From Fischerella sp. PCC 9605 (lineage in GTDB: Bacteria > Cyanobacteriota > Cyanobacteriia > Cyanobacteriales > Nostocaceae): a stretch of DNA of 64,000 nt. The stretch spans positions 1,265,946-1,329,945 of the forward strand of contig NZ_KI912149.1 in assembly GCF_000517105.1 (NCBI RefSeq). Direction: 5' to 3'. Each line of letters opens with the position of its first letter. Position 1 is the first letter of the stretch. The notes beneath the pieces were generated by a model. That model saw only the letters and a program-made list of their open reading frames with translations. It had not been told where the DNA came from and searched no databases. Positions 37,568-49,495 of this stretch are shown piece after piece. Position numbers and translations under genes: made by a program.

Positions 37568-37571
<4 letters not shown>
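36426..37571 (-). CDS. rsgA: Ribosome small subunit-dependent GTPase A
   Basis: A 381-residue circularly permuted GTPase that assists late 30S maturation. An N-terminal OB-fold is followed by G4 (LNKSD), G1 (GPSGVGKSSLIN), switch RHTTRHVE and G3 (DTPGF). The zinc knuckle is VASCRFSDCLHRDEPGC and the tail is basic. About 30 residues near 33-65 (KRESGRVGEWESGRV and PTSLSPHLPIL) are encoded by CCCACTCT tandem repeats inserted in frame in the OB-fold. The start overlaps the TusA-like gene's stop (ATGA), so they are coupled. Confidence 0.92.
37378..37486. repeat. CCCACTCT tandem repeat inside rsgA
   Basis: GGGATAGGGAGGTGGG followed by repeated CTCCCACT units and CCGCTTTCCC. The family is normally intergenic in this window (about 3090 and 221) but here it is kept in frame within the coding region. 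Confidence 0.8.
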
Positions 37572-39722
<2,151 letters not shown>

Positions 39723-41681
39723 TCAATCTATGGCTTCATAATCAGCCTGTAGGGTATTTTCCTCTTCAAAATCAAAGTTAAATTGCGGTGTAAGTGTGCT
39801 ATTGGGTGGTTCAGATTGTTCAGGAGCAGAACTATCTGCTGCGGAGGGAGCATGATCGACTTGGCCATCATTAACGCGGTTGTAGACTTCGGCACCAATG
39901 GTAAACAGAGTTTGCTGGAAGTCATCCAGGCACTGTTTGAATTCTGCTACAGAAATACTCGAATTAGCCATGACTACCTGCAACTGGGCGAGTTTTTCAT
40001 CTGCAAGAGTTTTCATTTGCTCGCCAATCAGGTTGCCATTATCTTTTAAGGTCGATTCGTAGCTGTACAACAAATTATCCGCTTGGTTTTTGAGCGCCGC
40101 CATTTCTATGCGTTTTCTGTCTTCTTCGGCAAACATCTCGGCTTCTTGCCGCATTCGTTCCACTTCGCTGGTACTCAAGCCACCTGTGTTGGTTATCCGA
40201 ATACTCTGCTCTCTACCTGTACCTTTATCTTGTGCGGATACTTTCAGGATGCCATTGACATCGATTTCAAAACTGACTTCGATTTGCGGTACGCCACGGG
40301 GGGCTGGGGGAATTCCCGCAAGTAGGAATTTGCCTAAACTTTTGTTATCCCGTGCCATTGCCCGTTCACCTTGGAGAACATGAATTTCTACCGAAGTTTG
40401 TCCATCAACGGCTGTGGAAAAAATTTGAGATTTACTAGTCGGAATTGTGGTATTGCGTTCGATAATTTTAGTGAACACTTCTCCTAAAGTTTCAATTCCC
40501 AGTGACAGAGGTGTAACATCCAATAAGAGGAGATTATCTACTTCACCAGCAAGCACTCCAGCTTGGATGGCAGCTCCTAATGCAACTGCTTCGTCAGGAT
40601 TAATAGAGCGATCGGGAGCTTTGCCATTAAAAAATTTTATTAAGGCGTTTTGTACAGCAGGAATGCGTGTAGAACCGCCCACTAAAATAATGCGATCGAT
40701 GGTTTGTGGTTTTAGGTCTGCATCTTTCAAGGCCTGAACCATAGGTTCAATAGTGGCTTCAATCAAATGACCCGTCAGTTCTTCAAATTTGGCACGGGTA
40801 AGTTCCATCTCCAGATGTTTGGGCCCTGTTTCATCAGCAGTGATAAACGGCAAGTTAATTGAGGTATTCACCATGCTGGAGAGTTCTATCTTGGCCTTTT
40901 CTGCTGCCTCCCGTAGACGTTGCAAAGCCATCTTATCTTGGGAAAGGTCTATTTTCTCTTGCTGGATAAATACATCTCTCATCCAACGGACGATACAGTT
41001 ATCAAAATCGTCTCCACCTAGGTGGTTGTTACCACTAGTCGCCTTTACTTCAAACACTCCATCCCCTAGTTGCAGAATGGATACGTCGAAGGTGCCACCC
41101 CCCAAGTCAAAGACAAGAATTAGTTGTTCTTGATCTTGTTTGTCTAGGCCAAAAGCTAAAGCCGCAGCGGTTGGTTCGTTGATGATCCGCAGTACCTCTA
41201 GTCCAGCAATTGTGCCAGCATCTTTAGTCGCTTGTCTTTGAGCATCTGTGAAATAAGCAGGTACGGTAATCACTGCTTGAGTTACTGATTCACCTAAAAA
41301 GTTTTCCGCATCCTGTTTGAGTTTTTGCAGAATCATCGCGGAAATTTCTTGCGGTGTGTAGTTACGTCCGCGAATTTGAACATCAACGGTATCATCTCGA
41401 CCTTTGACACAGTTATAGGGTACGCGAGTGCGTTCTGTTTCGGTGTCATCCCAACGACGACCGATAAATCGCTTGATACTGTAGATTGTGTTCTCAGCAT
41501 TAGTTACAGCTTGGCGCTTTGCCAGCGAACCGACTAAGCGCTCACCGCCTTTGCCAAAACCTACAATACTAGGTGTGGTTCGTCCGCCTTCTGAATTGGC
41601 GATAACGATAGGTTGACCACCTTCCAAAACTGCGACGCAACTATTGGTAGTGCCTAAGTCGATCCCAATAACTTTTCCCAT
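39723..41681 (-). CDS. dnaK: Molecular chaperone DnaK (Hsp70)
   Basis: A 652-residue Hsp70 starting [22 protein letters not shown]; the ATG at 41679-41681 is used, since the open frame beyond (to 41798) is not part of the family. Nucleotide-binding motifs include [12 protein letters not shown] and [11 protein letters not shown]-like sequence, the linker reads [13 protein letters not shown], and the substrate domain follows. The C-terminus ends [16 protein letters not shown], so it lacks the EEVD-like or KK-rich ends. It is one of several DnaKs expected in a cyanobacterium and sits with grpE and dnaJ. Confidence 0.97.
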   Translation of the reverse strand: MGKVIGIDLGTTNSCVAVLEGGQPIVIANSEGGRTTPSIVGFGKGGERLVGSLAKRQAVTNAENTIYSIKRFIGRRWDDTETERTRVPYNCVKGRDDTVDVQIRGRNYTPQEISAMILQKLKQDAENFLGESVTQAVITVPAYFTDAQRQATKDAGTIAGLEVLRIINEPTAAALAFGLDKQDQEQLILVFDLGGGTFDVSILQLGDGVFEVKATSGNNHLGGDDFDNCIVRWMRDVFIQQEKIDLSQDKMALQRLREAAEKAKIELSSMVNTSINLPFITADETGPKHLEMELTRAKFEELTGHLIEATIEPMVQALKDADLKPQTIDRIILVGGSTRIPAVQNALIKFFNGKAPDRSINPDEAVALGAAIQAGVLAGEVDNLLLLDVTPLSLGIETLGEVFTKIIERNTTIPTSKSQIFSTAVDGQTSVEIHVLQGERAMARDNKSLGKFLLAGIPPAPRGVPQIEVSFEIDVNGILKVSAQDKGTGREQSIRITNTGGLSTSEVERMRQEAEMFAEEDRKRIEMAALKNQADNLLYSYESTLKDNGNLIGEQMKTLADEKLAQLQVVMANSSISVAEFKQCLDDFQQTLFTIGAEVYNRVNDGQVDHAPSAADSSAPEQSEPPNSTLTPQFNFDFEEENTLQADYEAID

Positions 41682-42325
41682 GTGTACGAGTATTTTTACT
41701 GAGTAATTATTTACCGAAGTATAAGCGGTATCTGACGGAGGAAATTTTTCTGGGCGGTGTTTTGACGCTAGAAATTGTTTCTCCGTTAGCGTTTCCACTG
41801 GGGAAGGCTACTAAACTTCGGGCGTGAGTTTCGCGGACTACCTTGTTTACGTTTTTGAATGCGGTGCTGACCTTAGTTTTTCAGGCAGTTTTGGTCATAA
41901 ATAGTCATTAGTCATTAGTTTTGGACTGTTAAACTTTTGATAAATGACATAGACGCGCTAGCGATGAGCCAGTGCGGTTTTGGGGAGACAGCGCGCTGCA
42001 AAGGGGAGGCAGCGTGTGTGGTCTTGGGGAGGCGCGTGTTCGGGTAGGGATTCTCCTGTGTCCGAACTTTAAGCGCCGTCGCCGTGGTTCACCCCATGTA
42101 GACGCCCTCCGGGCGGTGATTCAGCGCGCACTTATAGGGGGTTCTCCCCCATGTAGACGCGCGCAGCGCGGTGAGACTAGCCCCCGTCTTGGTGAAACCA
42201 CTTGCCGTCTTGGCTTCTGCCGAGATGGCAACGTGGCGAACCCGAAGGGCTTGGTGCCAGATGGGGGACTGGCGTAGACGCCCTAGGGTACAGGGTAGGA
42301 CAAATGACAAAAACTTAGTAGCTTT
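41682..42325. repeat. Repeat-rich gap between grpE and dnaK
   Basis: About 640 bases. Positions about 41960-42300 are GC-rich with repeated GTAGACGC(N)GCGGTGA palindromes (CATGTAGACGCCCTCCGGGCGG, CATGTAGACGCGCGCAGCGCGG) and GCGTAGACGCC. It resembles the dnaK-dnaJ gap. I see no gene. Such palindromic arrays are common in Nostocales gaps. Confidence 0.6.
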
Positions 42326-43075
42326 TTAACTATTTTCTGGAGGAGACTGATTTTCCTCTGAAGACGGCATATCTTCTTTCGGAGCAGCCACCTTAACCAT
42401 TGCATGGCGCAGCACGCGATCGCCCAAGTAATATCCGCGTACTAACTCTTCTAACACTGTTCCTTCAGGATATTCATCAGTATGTTCCCGCATTACTGCT
42501 TCGTGCAGGTTGGGATCGAATGGTTGACCTTCAGGACGCATCGGCGATACACCCAAACGCTTCAGGCAATCTACTAATTGTTTGTAAACACCTTGATAAC
42601 TTTTGTGAATTGCCATTTCCCCATCGTTTTGGGGTTTAATTTGCGCTCGCGCCCGCTCGAAATTATCGACTACTGGTAGTAATTCAGTAATCGCATTCCG
42701 CTTCATCTGTACTTCTAAATCTTCTTTTTCTTTGATCGTACGTTTGCGGTAATTCTCAAAATCCGCCGCGATCCGCATATATTGAGTGTTACGCTCTTCT
42801 AGCTGCGCTTTGAGAGACTCAATTTGTTGACTCATTTGTGCTATGGCAGCTGTGTCAACTGCTTGTGTCTCTGTGGCAGCAACCCCATTGTCCTGACTGG
42901 GCGTAACTGTTTCTTCGGGTACGCTAGTTTGGGCTGCCACTTGCTCTGTTACCTCGCTGCCAGGTTCGTTAACATTCATTGGAACTGGGGAGTCACTGTT
43001 CATTGCTTGCTTGACCTCTGTTGGTTCACCCAATTGCTTGCTAGTATTGTTTACCTGTTTATCTTCGTCCATCAT
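42326..43075 (-). CDS. grpE: Nucleotide exchange factor GrpE
   Basis: A 249-residue GrpE, which releases ADP from DnaK. The N-terminal about 85 residues are disordered (Thr/Val/Glu/Gln-rich). A long coiled coil follows ([35 protein letters not shown]), then the beta domain with [16 protein letters not shown] and [18 protein letters not shown]. The tail is acidic. First gene of the minus-strand grpE-dnaK-dnaJ series. I found no CIRCE element upstream. Confidence 0.97.
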   Translation of the reverse strand: MMDEDKQVNNTSKQLGEPTEVKQAMNSDSPVPMNVNEPGSEVTEQVAAQTSVPEETVTPSQDNGVAATETQAVDTAAIAQMSQQIESLKAQLEERNTQYMRIAADFENYRKRTIKEKEDLEVQMKRNAITELLPVVDNFERARAQIKPQNDGEMAIHKSYQGVYKQLVDCLKRLGVSPMRPEGQPFDPNLHEAVMREHTDEYPEGTVLEELVRGYYLGDRVLRHAMVKVAAPKEDMPSSEENQSPPENS

Positions 43076-43643
43076 TATGTACTATGTACTCATCCCAGAT
43101 GCTGAATACGGCAAATCACCTTCATGTTGCAGCCATTGAATCTGTGAGGCAGATAGCCTTTGGACTTCTTACAGAAGTTGGGACAAGGTTAAAGGCATTG
43201 GAAAACTCATTTCCTTTTACCCTTATCCCACCGTCTTGCAAAAGCTGCTTTTGCAAAAGGTCTATTTTTGCCAGCCAAAAATAGGCGTATTTTGTTGCCA
43301 ACATTTGCTGGAAGTAATGTCACCGTCATCTATTTTGACAAATGCTGAGCGCCTTAGCGCAGACGCATATATCTTGCGGTAATTTAGGCTCCTTTTGTTT
43401 GGGCGATCGCGGTTGTTTTCTAGTCTTAAGTCCTGTGATATCAACTGTTTTCAGTATATTCACTCAAATATATTTAATCTTTTTATCAATAGGTTATTTT
43501 CTTAATTCCTCTTCCTCACAGCTATGGGGAAGTAATTTATTGCCGCAACTGGTTGACTCGATTTTAATTAAGTGAATATGTAAATTCTCACTCTCAGCTT
43601 GGGAATACTCTAATCAGAGGTTTCCGCTATGTATCGCTGATTT
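43076..43643. other. Divergent gap grpE / pilB with two hairpins
   Basis: About 570 bases with no gene. Two adjacent perfect stem-loops stand out: GCAAAAG-CTG-CTTTTGC (43238-43254) and CTATTTTTG-CCAGC-CAAAAATAG (43262-43284). Their role (repeat, terminator or RNA structure) is unknown. AT-rich sequence before pilB must hold its promoter. Confidence 0.5.
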
Positions 43644-45659
43644 ATGACTTACTCGTCACCACAACGGCGTAGTACCGCTCTCTCCACTAGAACAGAATTT
43701 TCGCCCTTCGGCAATAAGCTTGTACAATCTGGCTTTGTTAATAGCGACCAGATGAGACAAGCCCTGATTGAAAGCCGCAAGTCAGGCAGACCTTTGACCG
43801 AAGTACTCGAATCAATATCGGGGCGACAATTATCACCAGAGTTACTTAGACAGTACAAGAAGCAGCAGTTATTTGAACTTAAAATACTTTACGGTGTTGA
43901 ATTCCTCGATCCGGAAATTAGCCCAGTAGGCAACACAACGGTAGCCAATCTAATTGATACGCTAATCCCAGTAGATATATGCCGTCGTCACCGCCTAGTA
44001 CCACTGACAAAACATGAAGACCAAAACCCACCCTCAGTTTTGGTGGCGATGGTCGATCCAGATAATCTAGAAGCTTCGGATGACCTGAATCGCATCTTGC
44101 GCCCCCAAGGCTTGGCATTGCAGCGTATGGTAATTACTCAGGAAGATTACCAGCAGCTGATCAACTCATACTTGGATGATTTGGCTGTTCGCCAAAAGCA
44201 TATAGAACAAGAAAAATTTACTGATATCAATCAAGATTTAGAAAATCTAGAAAATCTCAACTTAGACGACGCCCCAGAAGAAGCTGAGGCTGACTTGGGG
44301 GCGGCGATGAAGGGTGCAGAAGATGCCCCTGTGATCAATCTGGTTAACAGAATCCTGGCAAAAGCACTGCATGAGAAGGTTTCTGATATTCATATCGAAC
44401 CCCAAGAAGAAAACCTCCGCATTCGCTTTCGCAAGGATGGGGTGTTGCGTGAGGCTTTTGACCCTCTGCCGAAAAAAATCATTCCTGCCGTTACCGCTCG
44501 GTTTAAGATTATCGCCAACCTAGATATTGCTGAACGGCGTTTACCCCAAGATGGACGCATCAGACGGATGTTCGAGGGGCGTAAGGTGGACTTCCGCGTT
44601 AATACCTTGCCCAGTCGCTACGGGGAAAAGGTAGTACTGCGGATTTTGGATAACTCTGCAACCCAACTCGGTTTGGATAAGTTAATCACTGATCCAGAGA
44701 CTTTGCAGATTGTCCAGGAAATGGTCAGTCGTCCTTTTGGTCTAATTTTGGTAACAGGGCCTACAGGTTCTGGTAAAACAACATCTCTGTATTCAGCACT
44801 GGCAGAAAGAAACGATCCTGGAATTAATATCAGTACTGTAGAAGATCCGATCGAGTACAGCTTACCGGGAATTACTCAAGTACAGGTAATTCGGGAAAAA
44901 GGGTTAGATTTTGCGACTGCTTTGCGGGCTTTCTTGCGGCAAGACCCAGATGTGCTGCTGGTAGGTGAGACACGAGACAAGGAAACGGCAAAAACAGCCA
45001 TTGAAGCGGCATTAACAGGACATTTAGTCTTAACTACATTGCACACCAATGATGCGCCTGGTGCGATCGCTCGTTTGGGAGAAATGGGCATTGAACCTTT
45101 CATGATTTCTAGTTCACTGATCGGCGTTTTAGCACAGCGTTTGGTGCGGCGTGTATGTCCTGAGTGTCGTATTCCCTATACTCCCAGTGTGGAAGAACTT
45201 GCTCGTTATGGTTTGTCAGCTTCGCAAGAAGTAGGAGTAACTTTCTACAAAGCCAACACTCTCACTACAGAGCAAATTCAAGAAGCCAAAGGCGGCAAAG
45301 GTCATGTCTGTCCAACTTGTAATGGCGTGGGCTACAAAGGACGTTGCGGTGTTTATGAGGTAATGCGAATTAGCGAAAATCTGCAAACCCTCATTAATGA
45401 AGAAGCACCAACAGAACGCATCAAAGAGGTAGCAGTCGAAGAGGGCATGAAAACCTTGCTGTCGTACAGCTTGGACTTAGTGCGCCAAGGTTCAACCACC
45501 CTAGAAGAAGTAGAACGAGTCACCTTCACAGATACAGGTTTAGAAGCTGAGTTGAAAGCCAAACGCAAGAGTAGTCTTACTTGCCGGACTTGTAATGCTG
45601 GATTGCAACCTGAGTGGTTGGATTGTCCGTATTGTATGACGCCTCGTTTTCAAGATTAG
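43644..45659 (+). CDS. pilB: Type IV pilus assembly ATPase PilB (GspE/PilB family)
   Basis: A 671-residue hexameric ATPase that powers pilus extension. The N-terminal MshEN-like domain (about 20-170) contains LVQSGFVNSDQMRQAL. Walker A is GPTGSGKTTS, the Asp box is EDPIEY, and Walker B is PDVLLVGETRDKETA. A His box (TTLHTNDAPGAIARL) and zinc-binding cysteines (CPECR, CPTCNGVGYKGRCG) follow. The C-terminus adds another four-cysteine knuckle (CRTCNAGLQPEWLDCPYC). First gene of pilB-pilT-pilC, now separated from pilT by a mobile element. Confidence 0.95.
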   Translation: MTYSSPQRRSTALSTRTEFSPFGNKLVQSGFVNSDQMRQALIESRKSGRPLTEVLESISGRQLSPELLRQYKKQQLFELKILYGVEFLDPEISPVGNTTVANLIDTLIPVDICRRHRLVPLTKHEDQNPPSVLVAMVDPDNLEASDDLNRILRPQGLALQRMVITQEDYQQLINSYLDDLAVRQKHIEQEKFTDINQDLENLENLNLDDAPEEAEADLGAAMKGAEDAPVINLVNRILAKALHEKVSDIHIEPQEENLRIRFRKDGVLREAFDPLPKKIIPAVTARFKIIANLDIAERRLPQDGRIRRMFEGRKVDFRVNTLPSRYGEKVVLRILDNSATQLGLDKLITDPETLQIVQEMVSRPFGLILVTGPTGSGKTTSLYSALAERNDPGINISTVEDPIEYSLPGITQVQVIREKGLDFATALRAFLRQDPDVLLVGETRDKETAKTAIEAALTGHLVLTTLHTNDAPGAIARLGEMGIEPFMISSSLIGVLAQRLVRRVCPECRIPYTPSVEELARYGLSASQEVGVTFYKANTLTTEQIQEAKGGKGHVCPTCNGVGYKGRCGVYEVMRISENLQTLINEEAPTERIKEVAVEEGMKTLLSYSLDLVRQGSTTLEEVERVTFTDTGLEAELKAKRKSSLTCRTCNAGLQPEWLDCPYCMTPRFQD

Positions 45660-45661
45660 TC

Positions 45662-45715
45662 ATTAGTCAAGAGTCAAGGGTCAAGAGTCAAGAGTCAAGA
45701 GTCAAGAGTTAATGG
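45662..45715. repeat. GTCAAGA heptamer repeats
   Basis: About six units of GTCAAGA/GTCAAGG in a row directly after pilB, before the serine-recombinase element. Confidence 0.7.
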
Positions 45716-45745
45716 TCATTTTGATTGGGCATCTTGATACTCCTT

Positions 45746-47791
45746 TCAAAAACGCAAGTTCTGGAGTTCTCCAGCTTTGAGCTTTTGGAATTGTAAGAGT
45801 GTATCGGGAAGGTTAGGAAACAGATAAAGCCCGGTTGATTCATCCTTGCTAATGGCGATCGTTCCGTTATGAATGCGATCGTAGATCCAGTGGGGTGAAA
45901 GTTCTAAAGACTGGGCAACTTGAGGAACCGTAAGATAACCCGAAATCTCGCGGGGATGAGACTGGCTACGGTTTTGAAAAATATGATGTTTAAGCCGGAT
46001 AGTTTTGACTGTACTGGGCAGGAGAGTTTTGCATAGTGGCGATCGATAACCTTGTGCCGTCAGTTGTTGAGCGATAACTTGGTCATCAATACTTTGTTGG
46101 CTCAAACTAACAACCTGAGTTTCCAATTCCTGGGCATTGGTGAGTTCAGCCAATGAACCAACTGGGATTGGCAGGTCAACATTAGTAGTGTCACCACCTT
46201 TCCAAATAATCCGAGTGCGAACTGTATCACGTGCAACACGATGAATGACGACCTTATCAATGAGGCAGCGTAGCAGAGATTTTTTTTGCACTTGTGTCAA
46301 GGTGCCACTGTGCCAAAGTTCAGGGAGCCTTTGTCCAATGTTAATAAAAGCAGTTTTGAGTTCTTTTGGTAGGTGATCTACTGTTTGAGGCTGCTGACGT
46401 TGAGCATAGTTTTCTTGGGCAAGTTTTAGTTCGCGTAAAGCGTTTTCCCAACGCTGTTCTAGTTCGGCCGCTACCAATCGGTTATCCGGGTCAACCCGGT
46501 TAAACTGTCTTTCTGCTAGTGCTACTTGATACTGTAAACGTTGTATTTGTTGAGAGTGCGCTCGTTCCACTGTCTCTTGAGACTGCTGTTGGGTTTTGAC
46601 AGCTTTGTGATAAGCATCTAGCTCTACAACTGACAAAGCTTCTAAAAAGGCATTGACTACGTACTCATCAATTGCATCAGCAGGAATATACTGACAAACA
46701 GGCACACGATACTGCTGCCGTAAGGAGTTACAAATATAGCGGGTTGCGCCTTTGTACTGGACAACCATCTTGTGACCACATTCACCACAGTAAACTATCC
46801 CATGCAGTAATGCTGCACCAGGGCGAGGGATACCACGAGTTTTATTGCGGTCATACTCAGCATAATTATCCATAAGCTGTGCCTGATTACGCTCGTAGGT
46901 TTGCCAACTGATGTAAGCTGGATATACGTCATTGACTCGGATTTTCCATTCGGCCATTGGCAATTGCTTTTGTTGTGGCTGATTTGAAACCAAACCACGT
47001 TTGAGAGTACGTGTACGTCCATATACAAATGCACCAGCGTAGGCAGGATTTTTCAGAATTGAGATGATACTTGCCACGCTAGGCTTGCGCCAGAAAATAT
47101 CACCAAAGCGATTTCTCCGTGGAAGCAACAGCCCTTCACTGTTGAACGTCTGCAACACTTTGGAAGCTGACTTACGTTGCCCAAAAATCTCAAACACTAA
47201 GTTAATTCGGTTAATCACCTCACGATTTGGGTCTTTCTGCACCACTCCCAGTTCATCACGAACCAAACCCACAGGTAAGGTGAGTGCCAGTTCACCACGC
47301 CTGGCTTTGCTAAGAATCCCAGCACTTAAGCGGGAACGAATCGTATGCAACTCTACTTCGGAAATTTGTCCTTTGAGTCCCAACAATAATCGACCATTGG
47401 CACTACTTGGATCATAAACCCCATCTCTGTCAGCAATCAAACAACCTCTGTAACCACACAAGTCCAGCAAGGGATACCAATCTGAGCAATTACGTGACAG
47501 GCGAGTAACATCATAAGAGAGGATAATCCCTACTAATCCTAAAGTTACCTGGGCTAACAGTTCTTTAAAGCCTGGTCGCTGTTCTGCGCTGGCGGCGGTA
47601 ATACCTAGATCAGTGTCAATTACCTCAATGTTATTATCCGACCAGCCCAGTTCTATAGCTCGCTGACGCAGAGCGTATTGCAGACGCAAACTCTCCTGAT
47701 TGCTGATTAATTGATGTGGGGTAGACTGACGAATGTAGATTATCGCTTTGCGGTTCAGGTGTTGGAGTGTTACTAGCTCTGAGGTACTCAT
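45746..47791 (-). CDS. Large serine recombinase
   Basis: A 681-residue recombinase. The N-terminal resolvase domain (about 14-160) has the catalytic serine in IYIRQSTPHQ (Ser23) and arginines in SYDVTRLSRN. A recombinase domain follows (about 185-290: NPAYAGAFVYGR), then a zinc beta-ribbon (CGECGHKMVVQYKGATRYICN) and a coiled coil (about 400-470). The C-terminus carries a MerR-like helix-turn-helix (LTVPQVAQSLELSPHWIYDRI). Such enzymes cut and rejoin DNA through a 5'-phosphoserine link. The frame is intact. It probably moves the three-gene element. Confidence 0.93.
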   Translation of the reverse strand: MSTSELVTLQHLNRKAIIYIRQSTPHQLISNQESLRLQYALRQRAIELGWSDNNIEVIDTDLGITAASAEQRPGFKELLAQVTLGLVGIILSYDVTRLSRNCSDWYPLLDLCGYRGCLIADRDGVYDPSSANGRLLLGLKGQISEVELHTIRSRLSAGILSKARRGELALTLPVGLVRDELGVVQKDPNREVINRINLVFEIFGQRKSASKVLQTFNSEGLLLPRRNRFGDIFWRKPSVASIISILKNPAYAGAFVYGRTRTLKRGLVSNQPQQKQLPMAEWKIRVNDVYPAYISWQTYERNQAQLMDNYAEYDRNKTRGIPRPGAALLHGIVYCGECGHKMVVQYKGATRYICNSLRQQYRVPVCQYIPADAIDEYVVNAFLEALSVVELDAYHKAVKTQQQSQETVERAHSQQIQRLQYQVALAERQFNRVDPDNRLVAAELEQRWENALRELKLAQENYAQRQQPQTVDHLPKELKTAFINIGQRLPELWHSGTLTQVQKKSLLRCLIDKVVIHRVARDTVRTRIIWKGGDTTNVDLPIPVGSLAELTNAQELETQVVSLSQQSIDDQVIAQQLTAQGYRSPLCKTLLPSTVKTIRLKHHIFQNRSQSHPREISGYLTVPQVAQSLELSPHWIYDRIHNGTIAISKDESTGLYLFPNLPDTLLQFQKLKAGELQNLRF

Positions 47792-47888
47792 AAATTACCT
47801 CCTGGAAGACGGTTTGTAGTTCGTCTGTGATTACTTCTTGGAGTGCTGGGGTGAGGCGTTCCCAGATCTCACGGGGTGGGATTGACAT
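47634..47888 (-). CDS. Small protein of the serine-recombinase element
   Basis: An 84-residue protein (MSIPPREIWERLTPALQEVITDELQ at the start) with an amphipathic helical first half and a polar second half. It overlaps the recombinase gene by about 158 bases and the upstream DUF5372-like gene by 58 bases. I recall small helical ORFs in this place in related elements but know no function. The overlapping layout suggests translational coupling. The C-terminal part in overlap may be less constrained. Confidence 0.5.
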   Translation of the reverse strand: MSIPPREIWERLTPALQEVITDELQTVFQEVIYEYLRASNTPTPEPQSDNLHSSVYPTSINQQSGEFASAIRSASASYRTGLVG

Positions 47889-48184
47889 AAAACCTCACAT
47901 TGTTTGGCTAACGTGACTAACTCAGTCACACTCTCTAATGTGAGCTTAGTACGTAAATACTGTTTTGGGAGAGCTAATTGGGTTGCTGATAAAGGAATGC
48001 GTAAGCGCATATGACCTCGATAGGCTACTACCGCATGACCCTCACCACTTGGCGGGGTTGATATGGATATCACTGCAAACCTTCGCCCAAATAGTGGGTG
48101 CATCACATCAGTTACTTCTATGTCAGTTAAGTTTGCTGATGGGTTCTTGAGATGGGCATTAAGTAATGGTTTCGTTGAAAACAA
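47831..48184 (-). CDS. DUF5372-like protein of the serine-recombinase element
   Basis: About 117 residues. The core VTDVMHPLFGRRFAVISI resembles the VTHPFHPLxGxxF motif of DUF5372 proteins, which accompany serine recombinases in mobile elements. The frame opens with TTG at 48182-48184; the true start could be further in. Small beta-rich fold expected, function unknown. First gene of the element's operon. Confidence 0.55.
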   Translation of the reverse strand: MFSTKPLLNAHLKNPSANLTDIEVTDVMHPLFGRRFAVISISTPPSGEGHAVVAYRGHMRLRIPLSATQLALPKQYLRTKLTLESVTELVTLAKQCEVLCQSHPVRSGNASPQHSKK

Positions 48185-48235
48185 CTAACTACTAACCACT
48201 AACCACTAACAATCAACTAGCAACAATCAACAAAT
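48183..48235. repeat. ACTAACC/ACTAACT heptamers before pilT
   Basis: Repeated CTAACTACTAACCACTAACC followed by CAATCAAC-type units, immediately outside the serine-recombinase element. Confidence 0.65.
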
Positions 48236-48252
48236 AAAAAAGGAAAAAAACT

Positions 48253-49380
48253 ATGGAAATGATGATTGAAGATTTAATGGAGCAAATGATTGAAATGGGT
48301 GGCTCGGATATGCATTTATCCGCTGGTTTGCCTCCTTATTTCCGCATCAGTGGCAAACTCACTCCCATTGGCGATGAGCCTTTGTCTGGCGATCAGTGTC
48401 AAAGGTTGATTTTCAGTATGCTTAATAACTCCCAACGCAAAACATTAGAGCAGACTTGGGAGTTAGATTGTTCTTATGGTGTAAAGGGATTAGCACGTTT
48501 CCGCGTCAATGTTTACAAAGAACGCGGTACCTACGCTGCTTGCTTGCGGGCATTGAGTTCTAAAATTCCTAACTTTGAAAAATTAGGTCTGCCTGATGTA
48601 GTGCGAGAAATGTCAGAAAAGCCCCGAGGACTAATTTTAGTTACGGGCCCAACGGGTTCTGGTAAGACAACTACTCTAGCAGCCATGATTGATTTGATTA
48701 ATCGCACCCGGGCAGAACATATTTTGACGGTAGAAGATCCAATAGAGTTTGTTTACGAACCAATAAAAAGTCTTATCCACCAAAGGCAATTAAGTGAAGA
48801 TACCAAGAGCTTTGCCAATGCTTTGAAAGCTGCTTTGCGGGAAGATCCAGATATTATCTTGGTGGGTGAAATGCGAGACTTAGAAACAATTTCCTTAGCT
48901 ATTTCCGCCGCAGAAACAGGACACCTAGTATTTGGTACTTTGCACACCAGTTCCGCAGCACAGACTGTTGACCGGATCATCGACGTTTTCCCCCATGAAA
49001 GACAAACCCAAGTGCGAGTGCAGTTGTCTAACTCGCTGGTAGCGGTATTTAGCCAAACCTTAGTTCCGAAAAAGAATCCCAAACCAGGTGAATTTGGTCG
49101 GGTGATGGCGCAGGAAATTATGGTAGTTACTCCGGCTATTTCTAACTTGATTCGTGAAGGCAAAACAGCACAAATTTACTCGGCTATTCAAACTGGCGGC
49201 AAATTAGGAATGCAAACTCTGGAGAAAGTTTTAGCTGATATGTATAAAGCAGGAACTATCTCTTTTGAAGCAGCAATGTCTAAGACTTCTAAGCCAGATG
49301 AAGTGCAGCGTCTCATCGGTGCTGCGCCACCACTTACCGCTACAAAACCCGGTGCTGGTGGAACTGTAAAAGCGCATTAA
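48253..49380 (+). CDS. pilT: Type IV pilus retraction ATPase PilT
   Basis: A 375-residue hexameric ATPase that depolymerises pili for twitching and phototaxis. The PAS-like N-terminus has GGSDMHLSAGLPPYFRISGKL. Walker A is GPTGSGKTTTLAAM, the Asp box is EDPIEFVYE, Walker B is PDIILVGEMRD, and the His box is GTLHTSSAAQT. The PilT-specific C-terminal region reads QEIMVVTPAISNLIREGK. An AAAGGAAAAAA stretch precedes the ATG. A serine-recombinase element has separated it from pilB. Confidence 0.96.
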   Translation: MEMMIEDLMEQMIEMGGSDMHLSAGLPPYFRISGKLTPIGDEPLSGDQCQRLIFSMLNNSQRKTLEQTWELDCSYGVKGLARFRVNVYKERGTYAACLRALSSKIPNFEKLGLPDVVREMSEKPRGLILVTGPTGSGKTTTLAAMIDLINRTRAEHILTVEDPIEFVYEPIKSLIHQRQLSEDTKSFANALKAALREDPDIILVGEMRDLETISLAISAAETGHLVFGTLHTSSAAQTVDRIIDVFPHERQTQVRVQLSNSLVAVFSQTLVPKKNPKPGEFGRVMAQEIMVVTPAISNLIREGKTAQIYSAIQTGGKLGMQTLEKVLADMYKAGTISFEAAMSKTSKPDEVQRLIGAAPPLTATKPGAGGTVKAH

Positions 49381-49495
49381 AAATGAGTTGTTTGTTGGTA
49401 GTTTGTTGTTGTTTGGATTTTGCTAGTAATGTCCAAATAACTAATAACCAACAACTAATCACTACTAATAGTAAACTTCTCCACTGATAGAGGAA

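Larger units (their letters stand above)
45746..48184 (-). mobile_element. Three-gene serine-recombinase element between pilB and pilT
   Basis: Three overlapping minus-strand genes: a DUF5372-like protein, an 84-residue protein and a large serine recombinase. They separate pilB from pilT, which are normally adjacent in cyanobacteria. The ends are not defined by an obvious inverted repeat. The outer limits fall near the GTCAAGA repeats on the left and the ACTAACT repeats on the right. Coordinates given are those of the coding block. Confidence 0.75.

Noticed and set aside
41972-42310. Open frames in the grpE-dnaK gap
   Set aside because: Same repeat-derived origin; the translation is rich in Arg and Gly with no domain pattern.
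43076-43325. CIRCE (HrcA operator) upstream of grpE
   Set aside because: No TTAGCACTC-N9-GAGTGCTAA sequence found by eye; control remains unknown.
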